A DNA stretch of 64,000 nt, from assembly GCA_942159475.1 (NCBI GenBank), contig OW804096.1, positions 40,981,744-41,045,743 of the forward strand, in the 5' to 3' direction. Below the pieces are notes generated by a model. It worked only from the letters and a program-made list of their open reading frames with translations. It ran no database searches and was not told the DNA's origin. This document shows, piece by piece, positions 48,330 through 60,586 of this stretch (the first letter of the stretch is position 1; each line of letters opens with the position of its first letter). Both the position numbers and the translations under genes were made by a program. The stretch comes from Sthenelais limicola (taxonomy: Eukaryota > Annelida > Polychaeta > Phyllodocida > Sigalionidae).

Positions 48330-49595
48330 TTGCTGACATTGTACAAAATGTATATCCAATCAAGGTTAGACTATGGATCTATGGTGTATGCCTCTGCTCC
48401 AAGGTCTTACTTGGACAGACTTAAGCCCATTCAGAACCAGGGACTTTGTCTTGGAGCCTTACATACAACTCCTGCACCAAGCCTTCATATTGAAGCTGGT
48501 ATACCACCTCTGGAGTTTCGCCGGGAAAAGCTCACACTGCAATACACTATACGTGTCAGAGCTAACCCCAAGAATCCAGCCCACGAACTCATATTTGACA
48601 ACAAGAACACTGTGTATCGGGAGAAGCCAAATGCCATCAAGCCAATGGCAGTGACAGCAAGGTCTTTATTCCGAGAAGCTGGTGTACCAATGAAAAGAGT
48701 AATGACTGAAAAACCACCAGAGACTCCACCATGGGAACAAAAATTACCCCTGGTTATCCTGGACCTTGACACAAACAAGAAAACTGAGACTCCTGTGCAT
48801 GTGTTTGAAAAACAATACAGTGAAATCAGGACACAGTTTGAGAGCCATACACCATTTGGGAACTTGAAGAAGGCTCTCCACAAGGAAAGCAGCATCTACA
48901 CTGCTGAAGGAAAAGCACTGCTTAAGGCCCTTGAATGGGTACAGGTCTCACGGATGAAGAAATTCATCATATTCTCAGACTCGCACCCATGTCTAGAAGC
49001 TGTGACCCACCTTTATCCTAAGAACCCAATCATACAAGCAATTCAAGAGACATACACTGAAAACAAAAGACTGGACAAAGAAGTGGTGTTGTGCTGGGTG
49101 CCAAGCCACATTGGAATAGAAGGAAATGAGGCAGCAGACATTGCAGCCAAAAATGCATTGAGGCGCCCTGTTGGGGCTGACCAAATGCCATACACAGACA
49201 TTGTACCTGTGGCGCAGGCACATGTCAAACGTAGCTGGCAGTGCACATGGAATGGTGTTAATAGTAACAAGCTGCGAGCAATCACACAATCAATCACACC
49301 AAAATTCAAAGATGATAACCTGACCAGACCCAAACAGGTGATACTGACCCGTCTTCGTACCGGTCACACCAAACTGACTCACAGGCACCTTCTAAAAGGT
49401 GAAGTGGCTCCTGTATGTCAGACATGCAACACTCAACTGAGTGTAGAGCATCTCTTAATACATTGTCAGGCAACCAAGAGAAACAGAATAAAATTCCTGC
49501 AAAATCGCAGGACACTGCAGAGTATTTTCCGGGAATCTGGGAACAAAAATATTCTTGATTTCCTACGGGAAACCAAATTGTACGACAACATTTAG
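48330..49595 (+). pseudogene. 5'-truncated RNase H-type LINE fragment (RT thumb, RNase H, zinc knuckle)
   Basis: 421 codons remain open. Residues 1-90 match the C-terminal end of a LINE reverse transcriptase (IQSRLDYGSMVYASA). An RNase H domain follows: YTAEGKALLKAL (Glu ~193), FSDS (Asp217), WVPSHIGIEGNEAAD (His260 and Asp). The segment that should carry the first catalytic Asp (TDGS) is absent, so the nuclease is predicted dead. Residues 370-395 hold a CxxC...HxxxxC knuckle. The domain order fits the I/Nimb-like LINE branch. Endonuclease and RT palm are missing: a fragment trapped in the foldback core, although its frame is still clean. Confidence 0.8.
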
Positions 49596-49609
49596 GTAAC
49601 CTAAATGAA

Positions 49610-49741
49610 GCCTGACTTCGTCAGGCCAAACCCTGTTTCATGAAATAGGGATTTTCACAGAATAAAATAATAAAACCACAGTATATCTGCTAACATTTAA
49701 TTACTATTAGCGGAGGTGAAACTAACCAAACCAAACCAAAA
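49610..49741 (+). mobile_element. 3' end of the LINE fragment: stem-loop and AACCAA repeats
   Basis: After the stop comes GCCTGACTTCGTCAGGC (6-bp stem-loop), an AATAAAATAATAAAA stretch and finally the short tandem AACCAAACCAAACCAAA at about 49724-49740. A 3' hairpin plus short terminal repeats in place of poly(A) is seen in several LINE clades and marks the element's 3' border. Confidence 0.6.
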
Positions 49742-50639
49742 AGCATCACCTATATATCTAACTGCAGTATAATGAATATAGTACCGTCAAGGGCTTTCTG
49801 AGAGCAGAAAAAACAGGCAATTATAAATGCCACCTTGCATCAATTCAAGAAAGGTTCTCCTTCCATTGCTGCTCTGGAGCACGTATGTATAACAAAACAA
49901 TACATTCCTATTTACAGAACATGGCCAGACTAGAAGATCACCCTGATATCCATGATATATACTAGGATGGCCTACAGATTTTAGGGTGGTGTTTCCACTG
50001 TCCTGGCTATTGAACAGGTAGTGATATGCAGCATCTAAACAGGTTGCCTCACTAGTGGGTGGGGTATGTAAGAGTTGCAAAGGCTGGTTTGGGGCAATTC
50101 TCTTCCTACTTGCTATCAACTGAACCAAGCTATACAGGGATTTACTGGCCCCACATATCACAGTAGTAAGCAGTATAGAAGCTTAAAACACTCAACAGAG
50201 GTGTGATTGAAAAGCTGGTAAACTTTCTTGATGTATAAACCCCTTCATAAAGACAGAAACATTGCATATTATTGTCTCAGGTGAGGTGGCTTCAGTACCT
50301 GTGACCATTGATAAAGTTGAAGTTGTTGGGCAAAATCAATGCAAGGAAAAGTGGTAGAATATTTCTACAAAAGGAAACAACAGGCTACAACACTTTAACC
50401 AAAAGCAGCTATGGATTGACCAAGGGTAACTGTAGTCAGTGGAAGATTACTCTAGTTGCCGCGAGAGAGAACAAAGATAGACAGGACCTGCTCAAGTATA
50501 GGTTTTGTAGCTACCCTACAGCTCTCAAAACATCTGTAGTATTAACAGATGTACTATGGAATGAAGTAAAGTGTTATCAAGCATCACTGTTTTCTCAAGC
50601 ACATCATGTTTTCAATTGAGGCACCTTGCTACATAGAAT

Positions 50640-51400
50640 CTTTTGGACCTGTGGTGTACATTGGAGGACATCTGCAGCAATATTTTCATTATGTGAAAGC
50701 CATGCAAGTATGGTGCATTATTGTGTTTGATGGGTACTGGAATGGCTCTTCAGTAAAAGACACTTGAGATAAGGATCAATACTGCCTCTGACAGTGAAGA
50801 AGGAAGTCATCCTGGGAAATACATAAAACAAAAAGTGATTCCTCAATTTATTGAGTGACAGCATGGTACAAGCTGACCTTGTCATTGTCCAAACTCCTTT
50901 GATTGCTGCTGCTAATAAAGAACAATTGTTGTTGCAGATGACACATACATACTTATTCTCTTATGCTGCCAGGGCAACAGTAACAACAGAGGATATTTCT
51001 GAAGCCAGAGTAAAAGCATGAATCAACAAAGATCCAGGTCTGATTCTGGGAGACCAAAACAATTCCCTTGCCAAACTTTGTTACCACCAGTTTCATCAAA
51101 GAGTTATGAGAAGGACAGCTAAATTCCACTGCCTACTAGTGACAGTTATGGTTAGGCAACTACTGCCTTAAACCCACAGACTAGGGGGTGGGAAGTGAAA
51201 GGTCTGATGTATCCAGCAATGATGGGCAAGCCACCAACACCAGATTATTTGTTGGTGATGATTAAATGTAGCTGTACAGCAGAAAGTAGATGCATGAAGT
51301 GCAATTGCAAAGAGTATGTCATTGACTGCTCCATCAGCTGAGGTGTATGTCATGGAACATCACACCTTAATTCACCACGCTATGTTACACTAAACCAAGC
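50640..51400 (+). pseudogene. Decayed transposon-associated gene (Cys-rich C-terminus)
   Basis: Frame-shifted and stop-interrupted translation still reads FDGYWNGSSVKDT, MVQADLVIVQTPLIAAANKE and a Cys-rich end with KCSCTAES...CMKCNCK. This order resembles a widespread uncharacterised animal protein family often met in repeats. No intact frame. Identification is tentative. Confidence 0.35.
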
Positions 51401-52565
51401 CTTTGGCACAAGCTTCAAGCAAAACATAAACTAGTGGACAGACTGTTGAATATATATAATTACAACATAATATTACAACAAACTTGAGATTATTTATACA
51501 TCAGTCAATCAATTAGTAAATTCAAGTTATGTTCTGACTAGAGACCAAAGTAAAACTTGTACTAAATTCTATCAAACTTGTGAATTATTCAAACACCATT
51601 CAAACACCCAATTCATACCCCATCTCGACCATCACACTTCATCTCACCACCACCACATGACCCAATAATGGCAACCACTGATATTTTGAAACCTCAATCT
51701 AACTCTTATTTCTCTCTGCTTGTTCAAAAGGACTGATTAGTAAATTCAGGAGACAGCAGAAGACCAGGAGACCAGGATTACCCGAGTTCTCCTGACCTAT
51801 ATGGCTTATAAATACCTGAATAAAATTTAGAAAAAAAAATGAATTGGCTAAGTTTCTGGGATGGCCATCTTGGATATATGTCAGGCAATGTTTAAAATGA
51901 TTTTAAATATCACCACTGTGCTGAAGCATACCTGAGAACCTGATAATAGCCAACAAAATTGGTCCTTATAATATGTTTCTATCAAAAGTTTTGAGCTTTT
52001 CCAATATTTTCAGATTTTCAATGGCGGCCATTTTGGATATGAGTTGTCAGGCAATGTCTAACATGATTTTAAATGTTATCACAGCATTGGGCATACCTAA
52101 AAACTTCATAATATATACCAAAATTGGTTGTATACCATGTTTTCATCAAAAGTTTTGAACTTTTCCAAAAATGTCAGATTTTCGGTGGCAGCCATCTTGG
52201 ATATCTGTTATAAGGAAATGTCTACCATGATTTTAATTATCACCAGTGTGCTGGGCATACCTGAAAACCCCATTATAGACACTAAATTCATCCATTTGCT
52301 ATGTTTTGATCAAAAGTTACATTGATTTTTAGTTGGGCACTTACCCCATGGCAGCCATTTTGGAAAATGGCTATTTTCCCCTATTTCCCAACGATAAATT
52401 TTTCTACATTTTTAGTATGTTAATACAGGGCCCTTGTGGGAAAGGATGGTGAAAACCGCATTTCTGTTCTAGTTTTTTTGACCTTTTGGGTTTTTTGAGC
52501 TAGATTGCCTGGACTAAAATATAGCCCCCCTCATACGCGATACTATGCTGTTCTTGCTATAATGT

Positions 52566-53691
52566 TTTTGGTTTTTTTTAATCGTGAGGCCAAGGAAATG
52601 CTTATTTTCCTGCCAGAATCACCCATAAAACACGCAGATTTTCCTATTAGAATCACTGTTTAAAAAATGCAGCCAGTATTTTGGGGGGAAAACTTATAAA
52701 TATGCTCGATATAATGGGTTTATGGGTATAATGGGCCAGAGGGACAATGATTACTCTGAAATAATATGTTTTTATGGATAAAAAATCAATATTTTCAACT
52801 TTTCAATTCATTTCTTGATGATATTATGTAAAGTTGGTTATGGGGTAGCCCCTGTCGCCGTAACGGGGGTCTAAATTTTCTTTTGAACATATAGACCTAG
52901 AAGGACTAAAAATGAAACCCCCCCCTTACCACCATTACTTATATCATTGTTTATAATGAGTACATCCATTATATTCATTGAAAAATCTCCAGCTAATTCT
53001 TTCCTACTAAATAATGGGATTAGAATTCTGAAAAAAGTTTGGGGGAATATTAATGTCGCCGTAATGGGGGTCTAGGTTTCAGCAATAAATAAATTGATAT
53101 TAGCATAAATTATTTTCTATAAGCATTATAATGTGTAAGAAACACAAGGGAAAATAAATAAATACAATTTTTTTTGTCATACTTAAGATGGTAGCAACTA
53201 GCAAAAACCGTATACATATCGCTGTAACGGGGGTCTGGAGGGTGCCCATGTCGCCGTAACGGGGGTCTAGAGGGGGCGGGAGTCTGGAGGGGGGTGAAAA
53301 CTATTTTTTCTATTTTTTCCCCGACTAATTTTGCCTCTAAATACCGAAATATAACTTATATTTACCTCCATAAACAACCAAAACAAGTATACAAGTCAAC
53401 TTAACAGGAAAATGAGGGAGAAACAATGTTCTTGATATGTTTCTACATATTCTAGATATAATGGATTATATGTGCATAATGGGGCCAGAGGGTCAATGAT
53501 GTATGACCTTTGTCAGGGCCATTACCATTACCATTACTAAACAGTTTTTTGGCTGTAAATTTTCTTCTAGTTGGAATATTTTCACAAACTAAAGAGCGTC
53601 AGTTTGAGGACAGAGAATCAAACATGAAATTTTACTTCTAAAAAGCATCCATATTTCACAGCGATTATTACTGTATTACATACGAATAGAT
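52566..53691 (+). repeat. Region with interspersed TGTCGCCGTAACGGGGGTCT motifs
   Basis: The motif occurs near 52853, 53054 (one change), 53218 (variant) and 53250. A second duplicated block, GATATAATGG...GGGCCAGAGGG.CAATGA, appears at about 52709-52750 and 53456-53503. No ORF. This is a diffuse repeat of unknown type beside the foldback element. Confidence 0.6.
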
Positions 53692-53733
53692 GAGTATGAG
53701 TATGAGTATGAGTATGAGTATGAGTATGAGTAT
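53692..53733 (+). repeat. (GAGTAT)7 microsatellite
   Basis: Seven perfect hexamers. Confidence 0.97.
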
Positions 53734-56700
53734 TCCTCCGACATATTAATATGCAATTTGTATTCATATAACACGTTAATATTGATGATTCCTCGTCTCA
53801 TTACTATATCTGTTGTATACTGAGAATTTTGCTATTGTATAAATCAGTTGTACACTAGTGAGTTGAACAGTATTCTAGTATTAACAATGATTAACTTAAA
53901 TAACTAATACCAAAGGTAGTGGAATCGTTTTAGCAATGACAGGGGGTGACTTCATCATTAATTTTATAATAGCAAACAATCCAAGTTTGTGAAACCAATT
54001 TGACATTTTCAGATCTCACATTTTTTACAAAGACCTGCGCACATTATGTTGGGACAAAAGTTATGTTAACCGTCAATTCATTTTTAAGTAGATGTATAAG
54101 AAAGCCTGGCAATATTGCGTCCCGCTAAACTCGCGTTTAAACAAACTATATGTGCCTCACTCTCCTTAATCATGAAAACCAAAGCTTAAGTTGTGAGTGG
54201 TGCAAAATCGGATCATCCCAGGTGGCTGGGGCGTACACACACAGCAGAGAATATTTCTTTTGGCCGATGACATGATGTCAAACAACAACATTGGCAAGGC
54301 ACAAAACCCCCAATTTTGCCCCTGCCATATTAGTCCCCTTATATTATTTTGTATTGGGGTATGTGGAGGAGCTGAAATGCCAGGTTTAATTAACATTGGT
54401 GCCTAAGAAGCTTACACCCTCTATAAGGATTAGTCCTCGTATAGGAAGTTTTATGGGATGTCATGTAAGTTCGATTGATTCACAAAGCTGTTTGTGATGA
54501 ACCGGCAGGCCTCGGTCAAAACCATGGCGAGAGAAACGAAAGGGTACAAAGTGCTAAAATGCGTGTTGAAAATCCGACTGTAATCGCTAAGATCTCATTA
54601 TTAACACAAAACAGTCAAACTGTTGAGCGCGCTCAAGATTACGAGGAAAACATTAGTAACACACTTAATACCGTCATATCTAGAGATTAGTGTTTGCCTT
54701 ACACAAAATCTTTGCCGTGTTAAGTGCTGTGAAAAACATGTGATTACGCTCCGGGAAGATCCGCAGAGTAAACTTAGTCGATATTGAATATAATTGCTGT
54801 ACCTGAAGTGAAGTATTGTTGTGATTTAAAAGAATATTGGGTCTCACTCGAGTGGAGATTTTCGCCGGAGTATTTTTATTTGATCATCGCGTCAATTACT
54901 TTTCACAGATGAATTAAAGAAATTCCTTGCTCTTGGGTAAAATTGAATACTGTTCAAAATGTAGGATGGAAATGGCGGAATGTAGTTTAGTCGCTAAATT
55001 GATTTTGACATGAAAATCGGGAGTATTTAAAATTTGTCTTCTGTTCTGAAAATATGGACATGGAGTTTACAAATATTTATCATTATTAAAATTGAACTCA
55101 CTAGGATGTGCGCTTATACATGTGTGTAGATGTCCAATGGAATTCAGTTGAAATCTAAAGTAAATATATGGAACACAGAATTCAACTCAAAATCTATAGA
55201 AAGGCAGATTTTAAGAACATATTCGTGCATGTTTTTACTATTTATTAGTAAAAATAAATGATAAATAACTAGGTTTGTAGTTCTCGACTTTTTTCCTAAA
55301 GTTTCGGGTAATTAAATGCCCTTCATCGGGAAATGTTTATATTTTTAATTATGTATTTCCTTTCTAATATATTTTACTGTTCAAATAATATGTGTCACAG
55401 ACTTAGTTGGGTGGGTGCCTTTATATATTCCATTTAAATCCGAAAGTTACATAAATACTTACATATATCATTTTAGTCAACGTTTCAAACTGTAGCCAAT
55501 GGCATTATCTCGATTAAATGATAATCGGGAAAAATCAAATAATCAGCAATCATTTCATAAATGCACTATATGATGATCTATATATAGGTGCCATATAAAC
55601 CCAAGGTGCTTACACTCTACTCAAATACAGCACATACTAGGACTATTAAACCCAATTATCTTTAGTTCTCTAAACATACTGCACGCATTCAATATACTGA
55701 GACTGGTGCTTATAAGCATTGCGTTTACAAGGCGTCTATACAAAATTAAACGACACATCACAATGTGTGGCATTGTTTATCTATAGACATTGCCATATTT
55801 AAGGAATTAAAGGATAAATTATCCATCAAATAGATTCTCACCGATCATAAATGGTGTCCTTAGTATTTTGCCGAGCGAATCCCCATATTTAAAAAAAATA
55901 AAATGGCGCTGATATACTTCTTGTAATTGGTTTATGAGTGTTGTGTCTATCGAGAATTTCATAATGATGACTAGAGGGGCATGCCTCGTCCAAACTTGAA
56001 TGCAATGCCAGAGCCAGCTTTCTTTTTGCCAAATCGGCTTCGCGTCAAGATTTAATCTAAGTCTCTAATGGGCACCAGCAATGTAAACTGTTAATTATGG
56101 TGTTTGAAGTGTTTGTTTTGCTTATTAGCTTACAGCATTAGCGACTGATCGATTGTAATCGACATGATGTGAAGAAACAATAAGCCGTCAAGCTTCATTC
56201 CATGCGGATATGATTCAATGTTTCAATATTGATTGCGCTTGTTTTAAAATGTTTAAATAACATTCGCAAAACATGTTGAATATAGTGACGCTTCTTCCGT
56301 GTTGAAGATTTATTGCTCCGAGTATTTTTAATCCTTGCTCTTGTTTTACAAATAGATTTTTAAATTAACTAATGCTACACAAAATTACTCTTTATTGAGA
56401 TGACTTATAAAATATACCAAGCGATATAACATGCTACTCCGATTGGTAATATCGCAATTCTTTCACGGGGAGGGGGGGGGGGGGCGGTGTTTCATAAAAA
56501 AAATCGTACGACCTAATCTTAAATATAAGAGCGCCGTATATGGGTTAAAGATATCGTAAACATTTACAAGAAATCTTAAATTTAAGATCGTTTTTAAGAA
56601 GTATGTTACTATTCACGATGGTCTTTATTAAATTGTTGATTACATTTTGAATCGGTTACTGAACCGGTTATCCTCAGAAATTGTCATTAACAAAATAATA

Positions 56701-58614
56701 TTGGGTTGTTGTGGCACTTAATTAATGAAGCACACTATGTAAGAACATATCCTATATATGCGAGCAAGATACATCGAGTGACACATCTTATATCGTATGA
56801 TGTATCTTATATCATAAAATTTCATCTTATTTTATGAAACATTCCCCAGGTATGTCTGTGATTGAGGTAAACTTTCCGACACTATAATATTGTCCAGGCT
56901 ATATTGAACTTGGAACGAATATTGCTAGGGTAACATTTACTTGGGTAAATGCTGGGAATGGAGTGTTTATGAAATGCCAATGACATGGACTTGAGTATAA
57001 AATTCCAGTATATTGAATAATGCAGCTCTTCAAATTTGATTAAGTTGTATGATGTTTTGATATGATAAAGGATCGCTTATGTGAAAAACAATGATTTTGG
57101 ACTTGGAATGGTTGATCGGATTCAGTAAGATTTGTTTTCAAGGGAGAAGATAATGGTACTTGCTTGTTCAAATGCTTATGTCTTGTCCCTCTATTGGTTA
57201 GACTTGGTAAGGAACGTGGGAATTATCATGGTGATTATTTCTGATGCTATTGGTGATGTCTTTAGTATCTAGAAGCCCAGATGGCAGGTTATTTCAATAA
57301 AAGTCATTCCATATGCTGTTTCGGGAGAAAAAATGCTGGGAATTGGTCTTGGCAAGTACTCAGTATATGGATAGACAAGCCAATACTGTCTGAAATATGT
57401 ATCGCACATTCAGTGGGGATGGACGATTGGAAAGTTTTGACGGTTTGAGATGCTCAACTGTCAGGCGCGACTCGTCGGAAAACATGGTCACACGTTTCAC
57501 CATGGCGTGGCGCGACCAAAACAGAAACATTGTTTTCACAACATAGAGTGTGTGTCCAGACTATTTTGAGATGTATGATCTAGGTATTTGAGGTCAAATA
57601 TGATAGTAAAAATACCGATAGTTCCTTTTGTGCCACATTGCAATTGTTGTCATAATCACTTTTCCTTGTGAAGGATCAATTAATGTTGACCTGGACTCGT
57701 CTTCATGAAATTTAAACGCAACACTCATTGATTTGCATTTGTATATTTATATAAATATAATTGATTAGAATGATGTACCCATGAAACAAACATGATTACC
57801 ACCCACTTACAACATTCACTATAATAATTATAATTCTAATTGGTGGGAAAATTATGGTGTCCACACTACATAAATGGTTGGACTGACACTGTAGAAATAC
57901 CTGTGCAGTTTTATGATTGGCATTTGATCTGCGCGAAGTTTAAATTGCATGTATGAACCAGTTATATAAAAGGCTGGAAATTTAAGATTACGGTATAGTT
58001 CGATGTAGAGACCTTCAAAATAAAATAAAAGTTGCTGACAAATGAGAGATAGGGTTTATCTACTGCAATTAATATGATAAAAGAGAGAAGCCATATTAAT
58101 AAATATAAGCTAGACAGACAACAAGATTGGATTTTACTGTATAGCATTGCTCCAAGTGACTAAGGTGGTTCACACCTTGGTCTCACTGACCGTGTGAGTC
58201 GGTCAGTGTTTGTCAGATTGCAATCTAACAGAACGTGCCCGTCCTCGGACAGGCATCAGCCACCGGGGAGAAACAATAGCACCCTCACCAAGAGTTTTGA
58301 ATTCCAGTGGCGCTACCAATTAATCCCTCCCCACCCCCCACCCCCAACCCACCCCACAATAGGTACAGTCGTGCGAACAACTGACCAGAACGACTCGCAG
58401 ACTAACCACTGGGCAGTGCGAGGAAAAGGCACTTCACACGTTGAATCTGGCCAGCCCATATAAAAACTGGTGACCAGGGCTTCAGTCTCATTTCACCCCA
58501 AGTCTCCGCCTTGACAGAACAACCTTCCAATACCTTATATTAAGTTATTGGATATAGCTTGGGCACATTTATATTCATTTACAGTGGGATTTATATTCAC
58601 TTATTTGCGTTATA
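53734..58614. other. Long gene-free stretch upstream of the forkhead gene
   Basis: AT-rich with short ORFs only. Holds a second hammerhead-like motif (55288-55336) and a G-tract near 56467. As it lies directly upstream of a developmental regulator it probably includes cis-regulatory DNA, which I cannot delimit without conservation data. Confidence 0.45.
55288..55336 (-). ncRNA. Hammerhead-ribozyme-like motif 2 (degenerate)
   Basis: Minus strand: TTTCC, then CCGATGA (one change from CTGATGA), A, stem II GGG / CCC with a 10-base loop, GAAAC, and GGAAA to pair with TTTCC as helix I. Same layout as motif 1. The core change probably reduces or abolishes cleavage. Confidence 0.45.
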
Positions 58615-59856
58615 ATGTCTCGCTTACCAGCGGATCATCCTTTCAGCATAGCAAGTCTCACGTCCAATGCAAAAAGAAAGGGAAGTGGAGGAGACACGAG
58701 GCCGATAATTACATCTGGATTAATGCTTAATTCTCCTGATATCCAGCCAAGGAGGAATTCCGCCACTGGAATGGCATCGCCACCAACTCCTAAATACGAC
58801 CCTGAGAACAGTGACTTGAAGTCTCCCATGTCTTCCACGGGCAGTGCCGATTGTTCCTTGGATATATCATTCGGAGGCAATGTATCTGACTGTCCTTCTC
58901 ACCCAGCTGCCTTCCATGATGACCGTTCGGACATCAGTAAATCCTCCTCCAGGTCTTCTTCTCCAGCAGCTAGTGAGGACAGTGGACGCGGTTCTCCAGT
59001 GTTGCCTTCACCTGTACGCGAGGATGAAGCAGGTAGACCATCTAGTGCTTCTTCTACACCACCCCCTCCAGGCGACGACCCTTCGGACAAGCCAGCTCAT
59101 TCTTACATAGCGCTTATCTCAATGGCTATCCTGGCAAGTCCAGAAAAGAAGCTGGTTCTCTCAGACATTTACCAAAACATCATGGACAATTACCCTTATT
59201 ACAATAACCAGGAGCGCGCCTGGAGGAATTCCATTCGACACAATCTCAGCCTTAACGAGTGTTTTATAAAGGCGGGCAGGGCTGACAACGGTAAGGGAAA
59301 CTTCTGGGGCATTCACCCAGCCTGTGTTGAGGACTTTTCCAAGGGAGACTTTCGCCGTCGCCAAGCTAGGCGACGGGCGCGAGCGACGGTCGCTACCGCT
59401 GACCAAATGGCTGCCTTCGCTCTCCGATGTGGGACCAGTTATTCGCCGATGGTGCCTTCGGCGGTGAGCGCCCTTCACTCATACATGGGAGCTTCTGTGC
59501 CCGGACTTTCCTACATACATGCTGCCGCAGCTTACAACTCTCTGTATGCCAACACTGAGCTTCAAACCACAACAGGGCCACATAGGTTATCACCTCCTCC
59601 TTCAGCATCTCCCAACTCCCAAGGACAATATAACTTGACGACTAAAATCCCTTCCCCACCAGCAGGCCATTTGCTACCGCCGTCTTGTCTTACTCTTGGG
59701 CCAGGAGGAAGGCCTATTCTCAATGCCGCTGCTATGAGGAATTCTTTAATGGCTTTTCACCATGGACACTTACCTTCCCCATATAATCAGGACACACCTA
59801 GCATAAGATACTCCCCATATGCCAGGCCTTCTTCTCACATTCCTCCATTTTGGTAG
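58615..59856 (+). CDS. foxq2: FoxQ2-like forkhead transcription factor, intronless
   Basis: 413 residues. The forkhead DNA-binding domain spans about residues 159-255: KPAHSYIALISMAIL, the recognition helix WRNSIRHNLSLNECFIKAG, then GKGNFWGIHPACVEDFSKGD and a basic RRRQARRRARA tail. The IHPA..EDF.KGDFRRR..RR signature fits FoxQ2. Residues 10-17 (FSIASLTS) form an EH1-like Groucho-binding motif, as in FoxQ2 proteins, so it likely acts as a repressor. The linker is Ser/Pro-rich; the tail ends in PPFW. FoxQ2 marks the apical/anterior pole of many marine larvae (family knowledge). It converges with the homeobox gene. The start is the first ATG of the frame, just upstream of the EH1. Confidence 0.92.
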   Translation: MSRLPADHPFSIASLTSNAKRKGSGGDTRPIITSGLMLNSPDIQPRRNSATGMASPPTPKYDPENSDLKSPMSSTGSADCSLDISFGGNVSDCPSHPAAFHDDRSDISKSSSRSSSPAASEDSGRGSPVLPSPVREDEAGRPSSASSTPPPPGDDPSDKPAHSYIALISMAILASPEKKLVLSDIYQNIMDNYPYYNNQERAWRNSIRHNLSLNECFIKAGRADNGKGNFWGIHPACVEDFSKGDFRRRQARRRARATVATADQMAAFALRCGTSYSPMVPSAVSALHSYMGASVPGLSYIHAAAAYNSLYANTELQTTTGPHRLSPPPSASPNSQGQYNLTTKIPSPPAGHLLPPSCLTLGPGGRPILNAAAMRNSLMAFHHGHLPSPYNQDTPSIRYSPYARPSSHIPPFW

Positions 59857-60204
59857 TGGTCTAAAAAATGTTATTTTATATTATATATGTCTCGTAATAT
59901 TATTTATGCTATTTCATTATTTAACCGCTGGATGTACTGTTAACATGTGCCCTTGTTGCAGGCCTATCGTGGCTGGCTTCATTTCTTCATTGTTTCTGTC
60001 AACAATGTTTAAAGTAAATACTTGAATACACATAGAGTGTGTTTTATAATGCCTTAACGTGAATTAGCCACAATGACATTAATTACAGGCGTGATTCAGT
60101 CTCAACGCACATTTATTGTTGATGGGCTTTATTTTCTAGTGGTGTTCTTTGTTACTTGTATATAAATTAATTATATTTATTGATATCCTATCTTGTCTAT
60201 GGAT

Positions 60205-60210
60205 AATAAA
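60205..60210 (+). terminator. Poly(A) signal of the forkhead gene
   Basis: AATAAA about 350 bp after the stop codon, followed by an A-rich stretch. Confidence 0.6.
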
Positions 60211-60244
60211 AAACTTGAAACAACTTATTTCATTCCTTAATAGT

Positions 60245-60250
60245 TTTATT
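60245..60250 (-). terminator. Poly(A) signal of the homeobox gene
   Basis: AATAAA on the minus strand about 340 bp after the homeobox stop, only about 40 bp from the opposing signal of the forkhead gene. Confidence 0.55.
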
Positions 60251-60586
60251 AAACGAAATAAATATCATCCGAGTTCAGAGCATCAGGATAATAAATAGCA
60301 AGCACACATACTCGAAACAAGTTCGAAACTGGGTGAATCAACAACATATAAATATTCCTTATAGGTACTAAGACACGTGAAATTGCCTTTATACAAACAA
60401 GTCGTCACATCAATACAACTGCCGGCAACGCGACCAAGACATGTGACAAATATAAGCAGCGTGGGTAAGCTTTAAACTTAGAGGCGGGCATTCATATTAT
60501 GATATGAGTCATATTATATTATTTACATCCAAGTTTATAATGATATAGTATGCTTTAAATGGGTTCGACAGTCTGATATAGCGTAT

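Larger units (their letters stand above)
47213..52565. mobile_element. Foldback element with repeat-built inverted arms
   Basis: The left arm (about 47213-48010) and right arm (about 51835-52565) are inverted copies. Shared blocks include ACGCGATACTGTGCTATTCT-like text, AACTAGAACAGAAATGCGG, CCCACAAGGGCCCTGTATTA and TTATCGTTGGGAAATAGGGG. Inside each arm a unit of about 170 bp recurs (AAGATGGC, ATGTTAGACATTGCC, TATGCCCAACAC, GGAAAAGTTCAAAACTTTTG). The core contains a dead LINE fragment and a decayed gene. The outermost terminus and any target duplication are not fixed, because the arms fade gradually. Confidence 0.8.

Noticed and set aside
51900..52325. 61- and 65-codon similar ORFs
   Set aside because: They are two copies of the ~170-bp arm unit of the foldback element.
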